Shown: positions 1 through 12,973, counted from the stretch's first letter. The stretch is 64,000 nucleotides of DNA from Chrysopilus asiliformis (GCA_964034945.1 OZ035960.1:34340368-34404367), one strand, 5' to 3'. The notes: a model not told the origin generated them from the letters alone. A program made the numbers and translations.

Positions 1-188
1 ATGATTCTACATAAAACATCAAAATCCGATTGGAACAAATTTTAAAAAATCTTAGTGAAAAGTTTGACTTCAAAGTGGAATTTTGATACAACTGTTCGCC
101 GTTCACTTAAATTTCGAACAATGTCATATCACCATACGGGTATTCAATAATTGCCAGATTGGCAATTATAGCTTTCGTTATGTTTTGG
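1..188 (+). mobile_element. INE-1-like element, 3' part (cut by window edge)
   Basis: This is the 3' half of the most abundant repeat in the window. It ends with the 17-nt hairpin ATTGCCAGATTGGCAAT at 150-166 followed by TATAGCTTTCGTTATGTTTT. Complete copies elsewhere begin with TATACCCGTATGG, carry a CATGTCCGTCCG microsatellite in the middle and end with this hairpin. That plan (5' TATACCC/GGGTATA pair, central GTCC/GTCT repeat, 3' hairpin followed by TATAGC) resembles Drosophila INE-1/DINE-1 as I recall it, so I infer a non-autonomous Helentron-type element. The 5' part lies outside the window. Confidence 0.8.
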
Positions 189-465
189 TTTTGCATCGGC
201 TCGGTTCAGTTTATTATATAACTGTGGTTCACTAAAATTTTAATGGTTCAGTGGTTTTTGGTTCAGTTCAAAAAATCAGTTTGTATTTATTTCTGGGTCA
301 ATTGAATCAAATCCCATCAATTGAATCAAAAGTCCTCAGTTCTTCTTGATATTTTGCGTAATGTAGAATTTATAATTGCATAAATTTCAATGAGGCTCAA
401 AAAATAAATTGATTAAATAATTTGATTTAATTTAAAAAAAAATCAAATAAACTTTCTTTATAATA

Positions 466-895
466 GGGCAATTCACTCTTTATCGTAGATACTAAAAGCG
501 TAGATTGTAATGTAAATCTACGATGGAAAAGTACAACAAAGCGTGAGCAGCGCTTTACTAGAGGTTTTTACTAGAGGTTCTCGTAAATTTTTGACTCTTT
601 TATTTATTTTCTTTACCTAAATTGTTTAAAGCATTTTTTAACTACTTTAATTTACTTGCTTTTCCAATGTCCATTTTAGAGTTGGCACCAAGTTGACATG
701 TCACAAAACATGCCTTAACCTCACTTTATTAGAAGTACGACAAAAACTACGATTTTACCATACCTTCGGGTGTAGTAGATTGTAGTTTTCGTCGTAAAAA
801 AATTTGTATGGAGAACTGTCAAAAAATTACGATTTTATTTACGATTCTACGATTCTATGAGTTTACGATCAACTACGATAAAGCGTGAATAGCCC
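466..895. mobile_element. MITE with GGGC-ATTCAC termini, flanked by TAATA
   Basis: The ends are inverted repeats: GGGCAATTCACTCTTTATCG on the left and, read from the other strand, GGGCTATTCACGCTTTATCG on the right. The flanks are TAATA on both sides (461-465 and 896-900), so the target duplication is between 2 (TA) and 5 bp. The interior repeats short CGTAGATT/TACGAT words. It has no coding capacity. The superfamily is not settled. Confidence 0.7.
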
Positions 896-1143
896 TAATA
901 TTTAAAAAAAAATCAAAATAATTTTATCACAATTTTTTTTCTTTGGTTTGATGTTTAATTTCATTTTTTCGAAGTTATCTAAAATCTGTGACTTTCATCG
1001 CATTACAAAAAATTAACGATGCGAAATTTTACACTGCTCATACTTACAAAATGTCTCAAACATTTTAATTTAATTCTGCAAAATATTAGGGCCATTCATG
1101 ACTAGTTGTATTTTTTTTTATTTCTGGAAAAGTAAAAAAATTT

Positions 1144-1190
1144 GGGCCTTCTTTTTCGTTACACGAAATGTAACACGAAATAGAAGGCCC
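1144..1190. repeat. Short inverted repeat (hairpin)
   Basis: GGGCCTTCT at 1144-1152 pairs with AGAAGGCCC at 1182-1190, and the pairing extends inward (TTTCGT with ACGAAA) with one mismatch, giving about a 16-bp stem. It lies between a GGGCCATTCATG word at 1092 and AACCCTTAAT near 1230. This could be the core of a small degraded MITE. Confidence 0.45.
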
Positions 1191-4100
1191 ACGAAATAAA
1201 AGACCCAATACAAAAAAAATAACCCTTAATTTCGTTACAAGTTTTATTACAAAACTCCAAACTTTTAATATTCAAATCTATGAACTTCTTCAACTAAATG
1301 TGAGAGGTTTTGAGCACATAATAATGTTGGGTGTATTCTTGGTTTTTCACTGCATTTTCATACATGTAATTTTCATTTCTTGTACCATTTTCATATAAAG
1401 TATTCATCACTCAACATTCCATTGCGGCGACAGTTACAAAAAAAAGCAAATTTACAAAAACAACAATAATAAAGTTAAAACTCTAAAAGTAGATATATAA
1501 ATTCAAAATGGCTTTTTCACATTCTTTATGTTTTCATAATCATCGTCACGTTTACCCAGGATTAAGAATTTTCTACTTAGACCGTAATCAAAATCCATTC
1601 TCATTTAAAAAGTCATTAAAACTTTATATCTCTTTTTCAGAAATTTACACGAAATCTTTGCCTATAAAACTCAATAATACAGCATTGTTTTTGTTTACAT
1701 CCCTTGTGCAAGAATATATCCACACTGCCGAGAAGGTGAAAGAAACGAGAAAAAAATCTAATCAATTCGCAAATAAATTTATGGGAAAAATCGAAACAAA
1801 ATCCAGTAGAATCGGATAACTGAGTCAAATATCGACCATATATAAAATAAATCGCGTAAAATCGCAATAAACGGCAGAGACATGATTTCCTTTATCGCTT
1901 CCGTTGATTGTTAATGGCAGCGGAATCGAAAGTTATGACTTTTTCGTCATCACTTGGAGTAAACAGAAATCATGTAACAGTCGGATATGGATCAAATAAA
2001 ATAAAGTTAACTTGCTCCCCGCTTTTATCCGCAAAACACCAGCAAATTTTTGATATGATTCTGGTGTAACTGGAATTACTGAAATGACCAATTTTAGTGC
2101 CGCGACACATTAATCTCGATCATAGTGACGCGCTGTAACGATTACTATTTCGTCATTAAAATGATAGTAAATCTATGCGGCCACGATATTGTTTGTCTTC
2201 AGTGATTTTATGTAGATTAATTAAGCTGTAATTTGCATAACTTGAAAATTGGGGAATAAATCATTGTCAATTAAATTTTATTACATGCACAGTATCGTTA
2301 GATTAACAATTAAAAATGATGATTTAACAATGTATACAGGCAGATTAAATAGAAAATTAAATGAGAAATAAAGGAATAATCAAGTTTTTTTTAAAGCAGT
2401 TTTTGTACTTAATTTTACATTATACAAAGTAATAGAAAATTTTGGTTAAAATTCGTTCAAAAAATTAAGTCACTACAAGTTATTAAAAATTATCTAAACC
2501 TTGCAAAATCAACAAAAAAAAGATAAGATTTTTAATGAAAAAAAGGATGAACAAATATTTTGAGGCATATTCCATAATCTATGTATTTCTAATTAACTTT
2601 ATGCCAAATTGACAGAAAAAACTGGTTACATTTTAAAAATAAATTTTTGGCGGAGATAATAAAAAAAAAGTTTTTGAAGAGGTATATAGGGGAACTCACT
2701 CAACCAAAAAGCACGTGCGTGTTAGAATCTTGCATTATTGTGTGTGCAAACGAGGTGCAAAAAACTGTGACATATGCTCCGCTAATAAATTTAGGTTACG
2801 AGGACACTTAATCCAGAACACAAGTGCTATCCAACATTCTTTTCTCTCTATTTAATTAGTTTTAAAAAAAATAATGTTTGTTTTTGTTCTAAAATTCTCT
2901 TTTCTCAAAGAAGCTGACATACCGCATATCTCCACGACATTTTTCGGTTTGTTTCTATGATTTATGTCGTAATTCCAGCAACCTTTAAACAAAACACAGC
3001 TATTAACCCTGTACGATTTCCCTTGACCTCAAAAGACACTGTGTTGGGTTTGCGTTTTCGAGGAAAATGCAGAAGTTTCACTTCGAATCTGAACGTAAGA
3101 AAAATCCCGGTCACACAACCGAACTGAACTGATTCAGAAGCGACTTAAGAATTAGAAATTCGATAAAATTTTCTTAGTTGCTAGTCCGGATTTAGTTATT
3201 TCCACACCTGATTGCGGGAAAAGCTAAACTGAAATCGAACCGCAAACTTGTGGCTTTTGCTGCTCTTGACTCTGTTCTATTCTTATATCCGCTTTTCCGA
3301 ACCGTTCAATAGACAATCGACTACTGTGTGCAGGAAAATGAAATTTTTCTCGTTTTGATGCGCGCAAACGAAATGAAAGCGAATTTTTTTATTACCCATA
3401 TGTGTTGGTCGTCTTAGCTTTTCAATTCGATCAAGCTTTCGTAGGTGTATTTTGTATAAAGTGGGGAAGAGCTCTCTCACTTCTTAATCCACCTTTGTAT
3501 ATCGTTTTCCGCACCCTCTCGATTTGTTTGCTATATTGAACATAATGTGGGCAGTTCTATTGGGTGGTTTTGAGAGCTTTCGTCAATAAAAAGTTTTCAT
3601 TTTAAAGCTCTTCACAATTTAGCATCGAGTATAACGATAATTCAAAACAACACAGCAAAAAATAAAATTGAGAATAAAAGCCAGTGTCTTTATGATGAAA
3701 ATTTTCAAGAATTTTCAAGTAGAAACACCACATTCCATCTATGCAAATTTAACAAGCTTGTGCCTGTGGTTAGCAGCGAATATTTTGTGGCCCAATTGTG
3801 TGCTTTCTGTGAATTTTGTAATAGGCAATGTTTGTTTTGTTTACTTTTGAATATAAAAATCGCGCGCCAAAAAAGCATTTCCACTTTCGAATTTTGCTGA
3901 GCGGAAATACTGAAAATACCAACTTAAATACTGGGCATGTGTCGACTTCCTCATCCTTCCGCATCGTCTGGCGTTCTTTGCCCTCAAGCAACCGTCAGCG
4001 TTGGTTTCTGCGGTGCGGAAGGGGAAATAAAATTTGAAAATCGTGTGTTTCAGTTAGACTACAATACAAATCAGTGATATTTCTGAGAGCTTTTCATGTT

Positions 4101-4944
4101 GGTCTTCAAATGAAACCGATATTACTATTTTCATACATTTTTAGTTTCTCGTTGAATCGAATCGACAATTGGAAAATGAGTTGCGTCGAAGAATTTCCCC
4201 TCGGCCGTCTCAAACTCATTTTTTTGATTGTAACAGAGCTTTTTGCGAGATTTTTACCAACAGATTTTTTTTTGCTTATAGAGTATTTCTTTTGCATGAC
4301 GTCAGAATAGAAACAGCATGGTATGAATAAGTTCAACATTGATCTATTCAACCGAAAGAGAAACATTGTTTACGATGAAAAATCAAAATCTTTTGTCTTA
4401 GTAAACGATTTATTGTTGGGGTGGTTTTTCTTCAATTTCCATAATTTTCTTTTTTTTTGTACTCTTTGGTTGGGAACAAGTTGAGAACGTTCTGGCTAAT
4501 AGATTTTTAAGTATATTGCTGAAAAAAAAAGATTCGGTCATGTAAAAATTCAAGTTCAATTTTTCTAAAAATATTCCCATGACGAAGAGAACACTTTTTG
4601 TCTATTAGGATAATGGGAGTTTTGACAATTTGATTTATTATGTATTTTTAAGGTATTTGGACATTAAAATCACGAATAATCGAGCATGATGTTTTTAAAA
4701 GTCTGTTGTAAATGATAATACCATTATTTAGATACATTTTTAGATTGAAAAGTTTTTATGCTTAAATTCAATTTTTTACAAGAATAAGAACTCTAATCTC
4801 TTTCGCCAAAATAGTTGGTTATTCTATTAGTTCTTAAAAGGACTAAATAAAAGTGAGCCTGCCTTTTTGGATGCTAGTTGGCCTTCGTCGGGGCCAGCTT
4901 TGTGGACTCTCCGTATAAAATACGAGACGCTTGTTTTCACCACT
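1191..4944. other. Unassigned AT-rich stretch, no gene seen
   Basis: About 3.7 kb in which I find no recognisable coding domain, RNA gene or bounded repeat. Short open frames at 1508-1819, 3283-3480, 3668-4037 and 4074-4366 overlap frames on the other strand, are AT-driven in composition and match no family I know, so I do not call them. Confidence 0.6.
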
Positions 4945-5068
4945 TAATCCCCTCCTTCTTTCTTCCCCACTCCCCTCCCTCCCCCTCCTCCTTCCCGCTA
5001 CCCCTTCCCACTCCCCCTTCCCCTTCCCCTCCCCCTTCCCACTCCCCCTTCCCACTCCCCCTTCCCCC
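4945..5068. repeat. Polypyrimidine tract (CCCCTT-rich minisatellite)
   Basis: About 120 bases on the plus strand are almost pure C and T, built from variants of CCCTTCCC and CCACTCCC. It is an imperfect mirror-type purine/pyrimidine tract of the kind able to form triplex (H-DNA). The open frames across it, rich in proline/serine or glycine/arginine, are compositional artefacts. Confidence 0.85.
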
Positions 5069-5175
5069 TTTACAACCGAGTTCGGTAGTTTTCTAAAATT
5101 TGTTATGGCTACTCTAATATTGCCAACCAATAGAAACCTGGTGCCATATTCAACCAGGCGCTCTAAAATTAGATA

Positions 5176-5421
5176 CAGTAATCCCTCCAACTGTGCGGTT
5201 TCGCAACTGCGCGGTTAAGTTTTTAATACAAAAATTTCAAACTGCGCGGTAAAAATTTTGCAGCTGCGCGATTTTTTATAATTTTCGTTTAAAAAAACAT
5301 GTTCCTAACCCCTAAATTTCATACAAAGTAGGGTTCACAGTGCGCGGTTTCGGTTTGCGCGGTTTCGGTTTGCGCGCTCTTTTTGTGGAACGTATCTACC
5401 GCGCAGTTGGAGGGATTACTG
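5176..5421. mobile_element. Pogo/Tigger-type MITE
   Basis: A 246-bp element with terminal inverted repeats starting CAGTAATCCCTCCAACTG at both ends and TA on both sides (5174-5175 and 5422-5423). The interior holds several copies of TGCGCGGTTT. TA target duplications and CAGTAATCCCTC-like ends are typical of pogo/Tigger-type Tc1-mariner elements. The clean ends suggest a fairly young copy. No coding capacity. Confidence 0.85.
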
Positions 5422-5502
5422 TACCTTATGAAAAATCTATTACAAATAAATTAAACGTAATTTGGTAATATTTTAGGTGCACAGTATGTTAGGTTAGATT
5501 AA

Positions 5503-6288
5503 CACTAACTGCCACGTCAGTCAAAAAGACCTGACACCTAATTTTACACAACGGCCACAATGAAAATTATTAGTGCCAACGCACACGCTTCATCTCGTCG
5601 CGGCAACTTTTGGTCATCAAAATGCCTTTCCGACGTACACGCTTCTTCACTTTTTAATAGCAAAAACTTGTGTACAACAAGCGATCGCTCATGTGTGGGT
5701 GTGGTTCTCATATATGTGTTGTATTTCCAGCTCATTCCCTTTCTAGCTAGCACCGAGGCAACATCAATTGCCATAATAGAAACTGCCAACAATAGCAGAA
5801 TAAGGACCGGTTATTTTGTTATTTACCTACCTACCTGAAAAATAAAACTACCTGCAATTGGGATTTCACTATTTGCATTCAATCTTTGTTTATTTGGGAT
5901 ATGTTGACGAGTCGGTGGCTAAGCACCGACTGCCTCAATGAAATTACGCACACATGCATGCTGACGTGCTACACGAGCGACTTCGTTTGTGTGCGTAAAA
6001 GAAGACGAGAAGAACACTTTTCGAGTGGCAACTTTTCCCCTCTTGCCGCACTCGTTTCTTGCCTACAATTTGTTGAAGTTGCGGCATGCTGATGACCGAA
6101 AGTTGAAACGTGTACGCCCATACTTAGTGTTCGCTGCAACCGCAACGATTTTTTGTAGTTGCACACATTTTATAGTAATAAAATAACATTTAGGTATAAT
6201 TTTGTTTCAATTTTTTTTCTCTTAGTGCCTTTTTGACTGACAACTAAATATTCGAAAAAGGCTTAAAACTGTCGTGGCAGTTAGAGTG
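5503..6288. mobile_element. piggyBac-type MITE with TTAA duplication
   Basis: TTAA at 5499-5502 and 6289-6292 brackets ends reading CACTAACTGCCACG and, from the other strand, CACTCTAACTGCCACG. A subterminal inverted word, GTCAGTCAAAAAG on the left and CTTTTTGACTGAC on the right, lies just inside. TTAA duplication is the hallmark of piggyBac. The open frames inside (5544-6186) overlap on both strands and resemble no transposase, so this is non-autonomous. Confidence 0.8.
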
Positions 6289-6292
6289 TTAA

Positions 6293-9015
6293 GAAGCTTC
6301 AAATAATGCAGACAAAGTGCTCAATACGGAGACATACATGTCCCAAGTGCACATCACAACTTTCTTTTCGTAATATGAAAAATGATAGGCGTTTTTTGCA
6401 TTAACCGTGTTTTTTGAAAAAGTGTGAAAAAAACCACATGAAAAGAAAGATGGACGAGTAAAAAAAAAAGTGATTAGTCAAGTTTGCTATAATATTATTA
6501 AAAAGTAAGAAAAAATTTAAAGTTTCAAAATGATGAAAATCACAAAAGGATTTTCAAAACTGGTTAAGGGTTTTCCATAAAATACGTCGCACTCTTAATG
6601 GAAGAAAGGATATCCGAAACAGAGTGACGAGGGGGGAAGACTGTTACGAAAAACCCAAAATTTGCGTAACATATTTTATGGACAGCGCCTTACTACGGAA
6701 ATTAAAAAATTAAAGATGTATTGAAGAAGCTAAAATATATTGTGTATTTTCAATATCTTTTAGGATGATATTGAATATCCTAAAAATATTATCACTTTGT
6801 TCGTGACCTACATGTGAGAATGACAAAAAAAAATCAAAAAGAGTCACCCATATGGAAAAAAATGTTGGGTAAATCAATGATTGAACATGCGGAAGAAGAT
6901 TTTTTTGGGTCAATCAATGGAAATTTCATGTTGGATTTTAAATTTAGATCAAAGGGATCGTGAGGTAAAAAATTTCAAAAAGTTACTTACATGATAAACG
7001 CTTTTCAGCGCTCGACCAGATTGACCCATATGAGATATTTAGATACAGCATCTATCCCATAAAACTTTTATTGGTCGCAACGCTTTAGTATTTTCCAAAA
7101 AATAGAAAAAAAACACACCATTTAATTGGATTTTTTTTTTCAAATCATAAAATGTGGTTGATGGATACTACACGGTGTTTGTTTCTATGGAGAATGAGCA
7201 CTAACGATGTATGGTATAGATTTGTGTGGTATAAATTCAAAAAAAATATTTAGAAAATTTTAAATATTTTGTCAAAAAGTTGAATTTTTTGGATTTCATT
7301 TCATCGACGCAGTGTTAAAATTAAAATTATTACAATGAAAACTATTGTTTCTTCCCATAGATTTTTAGATTCAATAAAAAAAACACTTGAATTTGAAATT
7401 AATTATTTTAGTAATTTATCAAAATGTTTCACTAAATCATTCATTAGAAAGAAAACTTTTATAAAATATTAAGTAATTCACTACAAAAGTTTCACAGCCC
7501 ATTTGGTTGGATTACTTTTCACGGAATGACGTATATTTCGGTAAGAAATTTTATTGTTCCACTTGGAATTATTTTCTCTTAGATAGTAATAAGTTAAGCG
7601 TCTGTCCACCGTTTATTAAGGTTAGAAAGAGCATTTTCTTGTCTCTGGTAAATTTGAGACATACCATTACTTGTTACAATGAACCTCTAATTGATACTTT
7701 ATATTTACTTCCATCGAAGTATGTTTGTAAAAGTTATTATTTTTACCACGCATGTAAACAATTCTGACCCTTACCATCAAAAATAAAATCGATAAAAATC
7801 CTTCTGTTGATATATCGATCGATTTCAATTACTCAAGTTATTATATGAGCCCCTTCCTTCCTCCCCATCTATACGAATGAGTAAATTTATAAAAAAATCC
7901 TAAATATAGTATTTATGTAAGCAAAATCTAATTTGTTAATTCTGCATCTGTCAATAGAAAATTCATGGCTCATTAACCTAATTATTCCACACATTTTAAA
8001 ATATGCATAAAACAATCGTTTAAACATTTTTAGTTCCAGTATCTAATTGGGACAGTAAATTCTACTGCCTTCAAAGTATATAAAAAGTCGCTCTATCACC
8101 TAGGATTGTTCTGTATCTATAAAGTCCTGGATTAATGCAAATAAAAATCTACTGGAATTCCAGCTTCTGTCACCAGCGGTTCTCTGCAAACGAGATTTTG
8201 AATTAATTTACATCCTAATATTCAAAATAATCAGTTTCAAGAAAAAAATCTGAATTTAAACTAAATAAAATATCGTTTCGCCTATAAACGGAAATCTAAC
8301 CTTTCAGCATCAAAAAACTGTTGTCCAGAATTAAATTTAGAATGATATAAACAAAAACAAAATTGAACCATGACCATTAAACGGAAATGGAAAATACAAA
8401 CTCTAATTATAGATGAAAATGACGTGTTTGTAGCGTTTCCTCTCAAAATATATTCGATGACACAACAAGTGCAAAATGCAACAGTCGTTAAAGGTTAAAC
8501 TAAAGTGGTCGACATTTGCTTAAATGTGTGAGCAATTGCAGAGTTTTCCAAAGCATTTTCCACTCAACCACATGATTATGCAATCCCAATTGAAATGACG
8601 ATTTCAATAGAGCTTTATGCTTGTGTTGACACTTGTCTCTAGATTCATCAAATATGAATTCTAGTACTTAATCTATTTGTGGCTATATTTCCCCCGTTTG
8701 CTTTTTCGCGCCCTCTTCAGAAATTTCCACCAATCGAAATGACTTTTTTTTAGCTTGACTTATAATAAGCTCTTTAAATCGATTAGTCAATCTGACGCTT
8801 TCCATTAGAGAGGCATTTGGCAACGTAAATTTTTGAATGCATTTGCTGGGGCGAGGAAAATTGCTATATGAATGCAGGGGAAATGCAATTGAATCGTCAT
8901 CGTGTCACCTGCTCCATTAGATTGTAATTAGGGTAACGTTTTAGTAAAAGGAGAATTTCGTCGAAAGTGTAAGGCCAAAAAGTGGAGCAAGGGCGTAAGT
9001 GTAAAACATGTATTC
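6293..9015. other. Unassigned AT-rich stretch
   Basis: About 2.7 kb without a gene, tRNA or bounded repeat I can support. The open frame at 7507-7767 has no recognisable motif. Confidence 0.6.
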
Positions 9016-9126
9016 AGGGCCCGGTTTCCGTAACTGTAAATTTGAAGTGTACACAATATTTCGTATGTAAATTGAATGGGAACTCTGTGTAGAATTTGAA
9101 ATTTATAGTTAGGGAATCGGGGCCCA
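9016..9126. mobile_element. Small palindromic MITE (about 110 bp)
   Basis: The left arm GGGCCCGGTTTCCGTAACTG and the right arm, read from the other strand, GGGCCCCGATTCCCTAACTA are mutually similar over about 40 bases, with a centre of about 30 bases. The whole unit would fold into one hairpin. No target duplication is evident. Confidence 0.65.
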
Positions 9127-9789
9127 GGTGTTCTACTGATAAATTTTGTTTTTGCATATATCAAATATAAATTGCCTAATTTATGTCATTTCATCACAGT
9201 TTGAAAGTACTGATCAATGGATATTTTAAGGGTTCTAAAAAAACCATGAGCAAAGTTTTGATGTTTTTTTTGAAAAATATTGTCTATTTTTCATTTTTAG
9301 TATCTCTTCCTCACTTTACACTTTCTTCTCACTTTAAACTTTTGCCCACTTAATGTTTACGACAAAATATTAGGTGACAGAAAATTTAGATATGTTTTGA
9401 GTTAAAAAAAAATAAAAAAGACCCCTTAATAATGTTAAAAAAATAATTTTTGAAAACAAAAAAAATTAGTTTTTTATTTAAATCTATCGTTCAATTTTTT
9501 TTTTTTTCAAATTTATCAACTCAGAGGAAGGTTTTTTTCAAATTTATCACGCAAATGTTTACCAGAAAAAATATTCTTTATTTTCAAATCATTTTTGTCG
9601 ACGAATCGTTGAATACTTAAAATTTTAATTTAAAAAATATTAATAATTTTCATGTTACCTTTGAATTTGATATTTATCATTAGAAAAATACTTTTTCATT
9701 GCACTTTTCAATACTTAATAAGATTGTCGCGAAACAGTATATGTCCGCAAAATAACTTTAAATTAATAAATTTAGTAATAATTGTTTAA

Positions 9790-10048
9790 CCCTCATACTG
9801 TCCTTAAGAAAAATAACGGATGATGTCTTCGTGGGTCAAGAATGACCCATTATGACCCATTTATGACCCATGAAGACTACAGTGCTCTTCAATGGATTAA
9901 AATATGAACAAATAGATTATTGTTTTCGGTATTCAAAAGAAATTTGTTCACAGAGCCTACACCATACAAACATTGTTCATGTAGTTGAGAAGATACTTTT
10001 AATTAAAATATAATTTGGGTCAGAAGTGACCCGAGGACAGTATGAGAG
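9790..10048. mobile_element. piggyBac-type MITE (CCCTCATACTGTCC ends)
   Basis: TTAA at 9786-9789 and 10049-10052 flanks ends reading CCCTCATACTGTCC and, from the other strand, CTCTCATACTGTCC. Inside the left end the words ATGACCCAT and GGGTCA recur several times; the right end carries GGGTCAGAAGTGACCC. It is non-coding. The TTAA flank and CCCT-type end fit piggyBac. Confidence 0.8.
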
Positions 10049-10143
10049 TTAACTAAGTTTTTAATAATTTTGTTCGTGCTTGATTTTGAAAAATTCCGGC
10101 TCGACCAGGATAGCATGGTAAAAAAACTCATTTGATTGATTTC

Positions 10144-10625
10144 AGATGAGTAACCTTGGATCTACAGCTGTCACTGCAAATCATCTCCAGAAAAAGATCC
10201 TTTCGTACGCATTATCTTTCTGTGCCGAAATTTGGAATTCCAACAGCAGATTCGTAATCAGTGATCCCAAATACCCTATAATGCCAATTTTCCGGGAAAG
10301 AATGGGAAAAAAGATATTTTCGTTATCTTTACAGGACCTTCCGTTTCGAATTTTGAAAATCTAACGACCCCAAAAACCCCATGATGCAGATTTTTCCGGG
10401 GAAAAATGGGAAAAAGGATATTTCCGTTATCCTTACAGGACTTTCCGTTTAGAATTTTAAAAATCTAATACCGGATTCGTGATCAGCGACCCCAAATCTT
10501 ACATTGGAAATCTTACATAGCTAAAAACCTGCTCCTGGCAACGCAGATCATTTTGCAAAAAACGGCGTAAAAATCGGTCCAGTAGTTTTGGAGTTTTGTA
10601 ACCTCAAACAGACCAACAAACATGC
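10144..10625 (-). mobile_element. Helitron-like repeat, family 2 (tandem internal blocks)
   Basis: Read on the minus strand it contains ACTACTGGACCGATTTTTAC, then GCCAGGAGCAGGTTTTTAGC, then two diverged blocks of about 115 bases, each with the word GGTCCTGTAAGGATAACG or a close variant. The same order occurs on the plus strand at 23010-23507 and, shortened, at 39217-39473. Those copies end in CTAG followed by T, the Helitron 3' signature. The outer ends of this copy are worn. Confidence 0.6.
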
Positions 10626-11904
10626 ATTTACTAATTAGCTTAATACTAAATAAACTTTAATATCGCATAATAAAATTAAAAATTTGCATTTAAATGATTA
10701 TTGTCACTTCCTTTAACCCCTCACCAACGTTTTTTGTAGTCCATGGCGGTGGTATGTTATGATTCACATCGCCGTACATTCTTTTCAGATAATCCGCGAC
10801 TGGATTGTAACTTAAGAGGTTATAATTTAGGATTCTACTTTTCAGGAATGCACTTAGCTATAAAAGGTTAAACTCGGCTTCCTTTTCAGCTAGTCACCAA
10901 TGGTAGAATTAGTTCTTGCTAGAATTTGTGATTAGAGTCATCGTTGGTTAATGCTAGCAATAACTCAATATTGCAGCGCCGGATTTAAACAAAATAAATC
11001 GGGAAGAAAATTTTAGGTTTTCTTCAGGGTATTGCAGCGTCGTGGTTATTAGAGACCACACTGCAATCAATATACACGTCTCCTACTTTATATTTGTGAC
11101 ATACTGTGGACGGAACATTAAATATTTGCAAATTTACATATAATAATATAAATTTACGAAGAAAAAAATCCTACAAATTTGATATTTTCAGAGTAAAAAA
11201 TGTTCTCTGCTGGGTTGTATATAGGGCAGCATTTACAGTGAAAAATTGCTACTGTAAGTAAATTTTGAATGACTCTTGCGCATAGTTAAAAAATCCACCT
11301 TCAATGTGAACTTCATTCAATTTCATGAATGAATCACGGCTATTTATTGAGCGCAATACCACCCACCCACCCTTGGACACGAGGAAAATTATGGCTAGTG
11401 ACTTGAATCAAATTCCGGATGTGGGTAAGGCCCTCCGACCTGTTATTATTTATGCTAACTGCCTATGAGCCAGTGTGGCCGGCTTGTTTTGAAAATGCTT
11501 TTATTTTTAGTCCCTTGGGTAACATTAAAAATTGACACTAGTCGGATTTGCATTTATTTTTCATTTATCGTAACCGGATCAAATCCAATTGGGTTCAATG
11601 TATGAGTCCTACCGGGGAGAATTACCGAAGGACGAATTTATCAGTCGAACATTGAGAAGCAAAGAAAAATAACACAATATTTGCACAGAAAACAAGAATA
11701 ATCTATTGAAGGGTGATTTTAGGTATAAATCGAGTACATGCAAGATACTTAATGCTAGATAGATAGATAGATAGTCGCACGTATGAAACGTAGAACGTCC
11801 CTACACACTGACCACATTACACAGTCATAACCATAGAATAATGCGGGGGAAACATTGATGGCCTCTAATTCTCTGCTGGGTTGTATATGGGGTTGTTAAA
11901 GAGC
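10626..11904. other. Unassigned stretch with a short TAGA repeat
   Basis: No gene seen. It contains a (TAGA)n tetranucleotide run at 11753-11774 and a perfect 20-nt direct repeat (TTCTCTGCTGGGTTGTATAT) at 11203-11222 and 11869-11888. The stretch from about 10980 is a little richer in G+C than its surroundings, as unique or regulatory DNA might be. Confidence 0.5.
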
Positions 11905-12095
11905 TTACTTGGATTTTGAGATAAACGAAAGCTTTCCGGGGGATGAGCTGCCGTCGAAATCGTCTTCGTCTTCGCAGTGTTGTTTTTCTACGCCGTAGAA
12001 ATACCGAATTGATTGTACTGAATCTTGATGTAGGGAAGTTGTGGGGGTGATTGCTGGTTGTATAGTAACACTATCGGATGCTCGTGGGAATCTCG
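11905..12095 (-). CDS. Candidate terminal coding exon, unknown protein
   Basis: Read on the minus strand, a pyrimidine-rich acceptor ending CCCACCACCCAG (AG at 12096-12097) opens a 62-residue frame that stops at TAA, 11905-11907. The peptide contains SIRYFYGVEKQHC, then the acidic stretch EDEDDFD, then SSSPGKLSFISKSK at its end. The block is richer in G+C than its surroundings, and the charged, serine-rich composition looks like the cytoplasmic tail of a larger protein. I do not recognise the family. A second frame (offset by one) is also open for 35 codons, so the frame is not certain. Possible upstream exon pieces lie near 12430-12475 and 12550-12587, but I could not chain them in one frame. 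Confidence 0.35.
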
Positions 12096-12973
12096 CTGGG
12101 TGGTGGGGTTAATTTGTAGAACGAACCACGGTTATTAAAGATGATTAGGCACAGTCAAATATCACTAGCATCACTTTTCTGTGTAATTTATTGTCACCAG
12201 CATCGGCACTATAGGTGAGGTCGTGTGTGTCGAAGGCGTTTTGTAAAATCACTGCAACAAATTTTTTTATATTTGAAAATATACAGTGTTTTTTAAAGAC
12301 TCTTAGATCATCTCCAGATAATCTTCTAAATATATTTGATGACCAATATTTATAGTGTTGCAGCGGGTTTAGCTCCGACACAAATATTTACTACCCCCGG
12401 CGATTTGAGGTGCGTAAAATCGAAAAAAACGCTTAAATCTCACTGGCAGTGTAACACGAGATTTCTGGAGGTCACCACGAGGAGCAGTTCTATGTACGAC
12501 TAATTCCGACAGAGCTTTCCCACTATTTTTTATTGTAGGCTACTGGCGCGATCTAAATCTCCAAGCCGACGCGAGTCATCTCTAACGGGTGAGGGCAAAC
12601 ATAAAAATCTTTTGAAGAAAATTGCAAAATGGGTAGGTTCGAGCCTGGTGGTGGAAGGGTTCAGTTTGTGGGTGTTTTTTTTTTCTCGAGTTTGGCGCTT
12701 TTCCAACTGCACATTACTTTTTCCACATTCTATTCAAGGGTGTGGGGGTGGCGTCCGAGGGATATGTAAACATGTCAAGATCATAATTTCATAAGCATTC
12801 CTTTACTCCCATACATTATACCAACAAAATATCACTAACACGAAGGGAAGTCCTCACTTTTTTCTTATTGTTAGTTAATTCTGCGTGAGGAAAGGAGGAA
12901 AACTGCGGTATTAGGTTCGTTATTTTTATTGTTTTCCTGTAAAACTGAACCTTTGGGTGAGAGAGATGAAATA
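12096..12973. other. Unassigned, moderately G+C-rich stretch
   Basis: Holds splice-like borders on the minus strand (an acceptor CCCTCACCCGTTAG near 12588; donor-like CCA/GTGAGA near 12430) that may belong with the candidate exon at 11905-12095. No complete gene can be assembled. Confidence 0.4.

Noticed and set aside
5544..6186. Several 65-92 codon frames
   Set aside because: All inside the piggyBac-type MITE and overlapping on both strands; no transposase motif.
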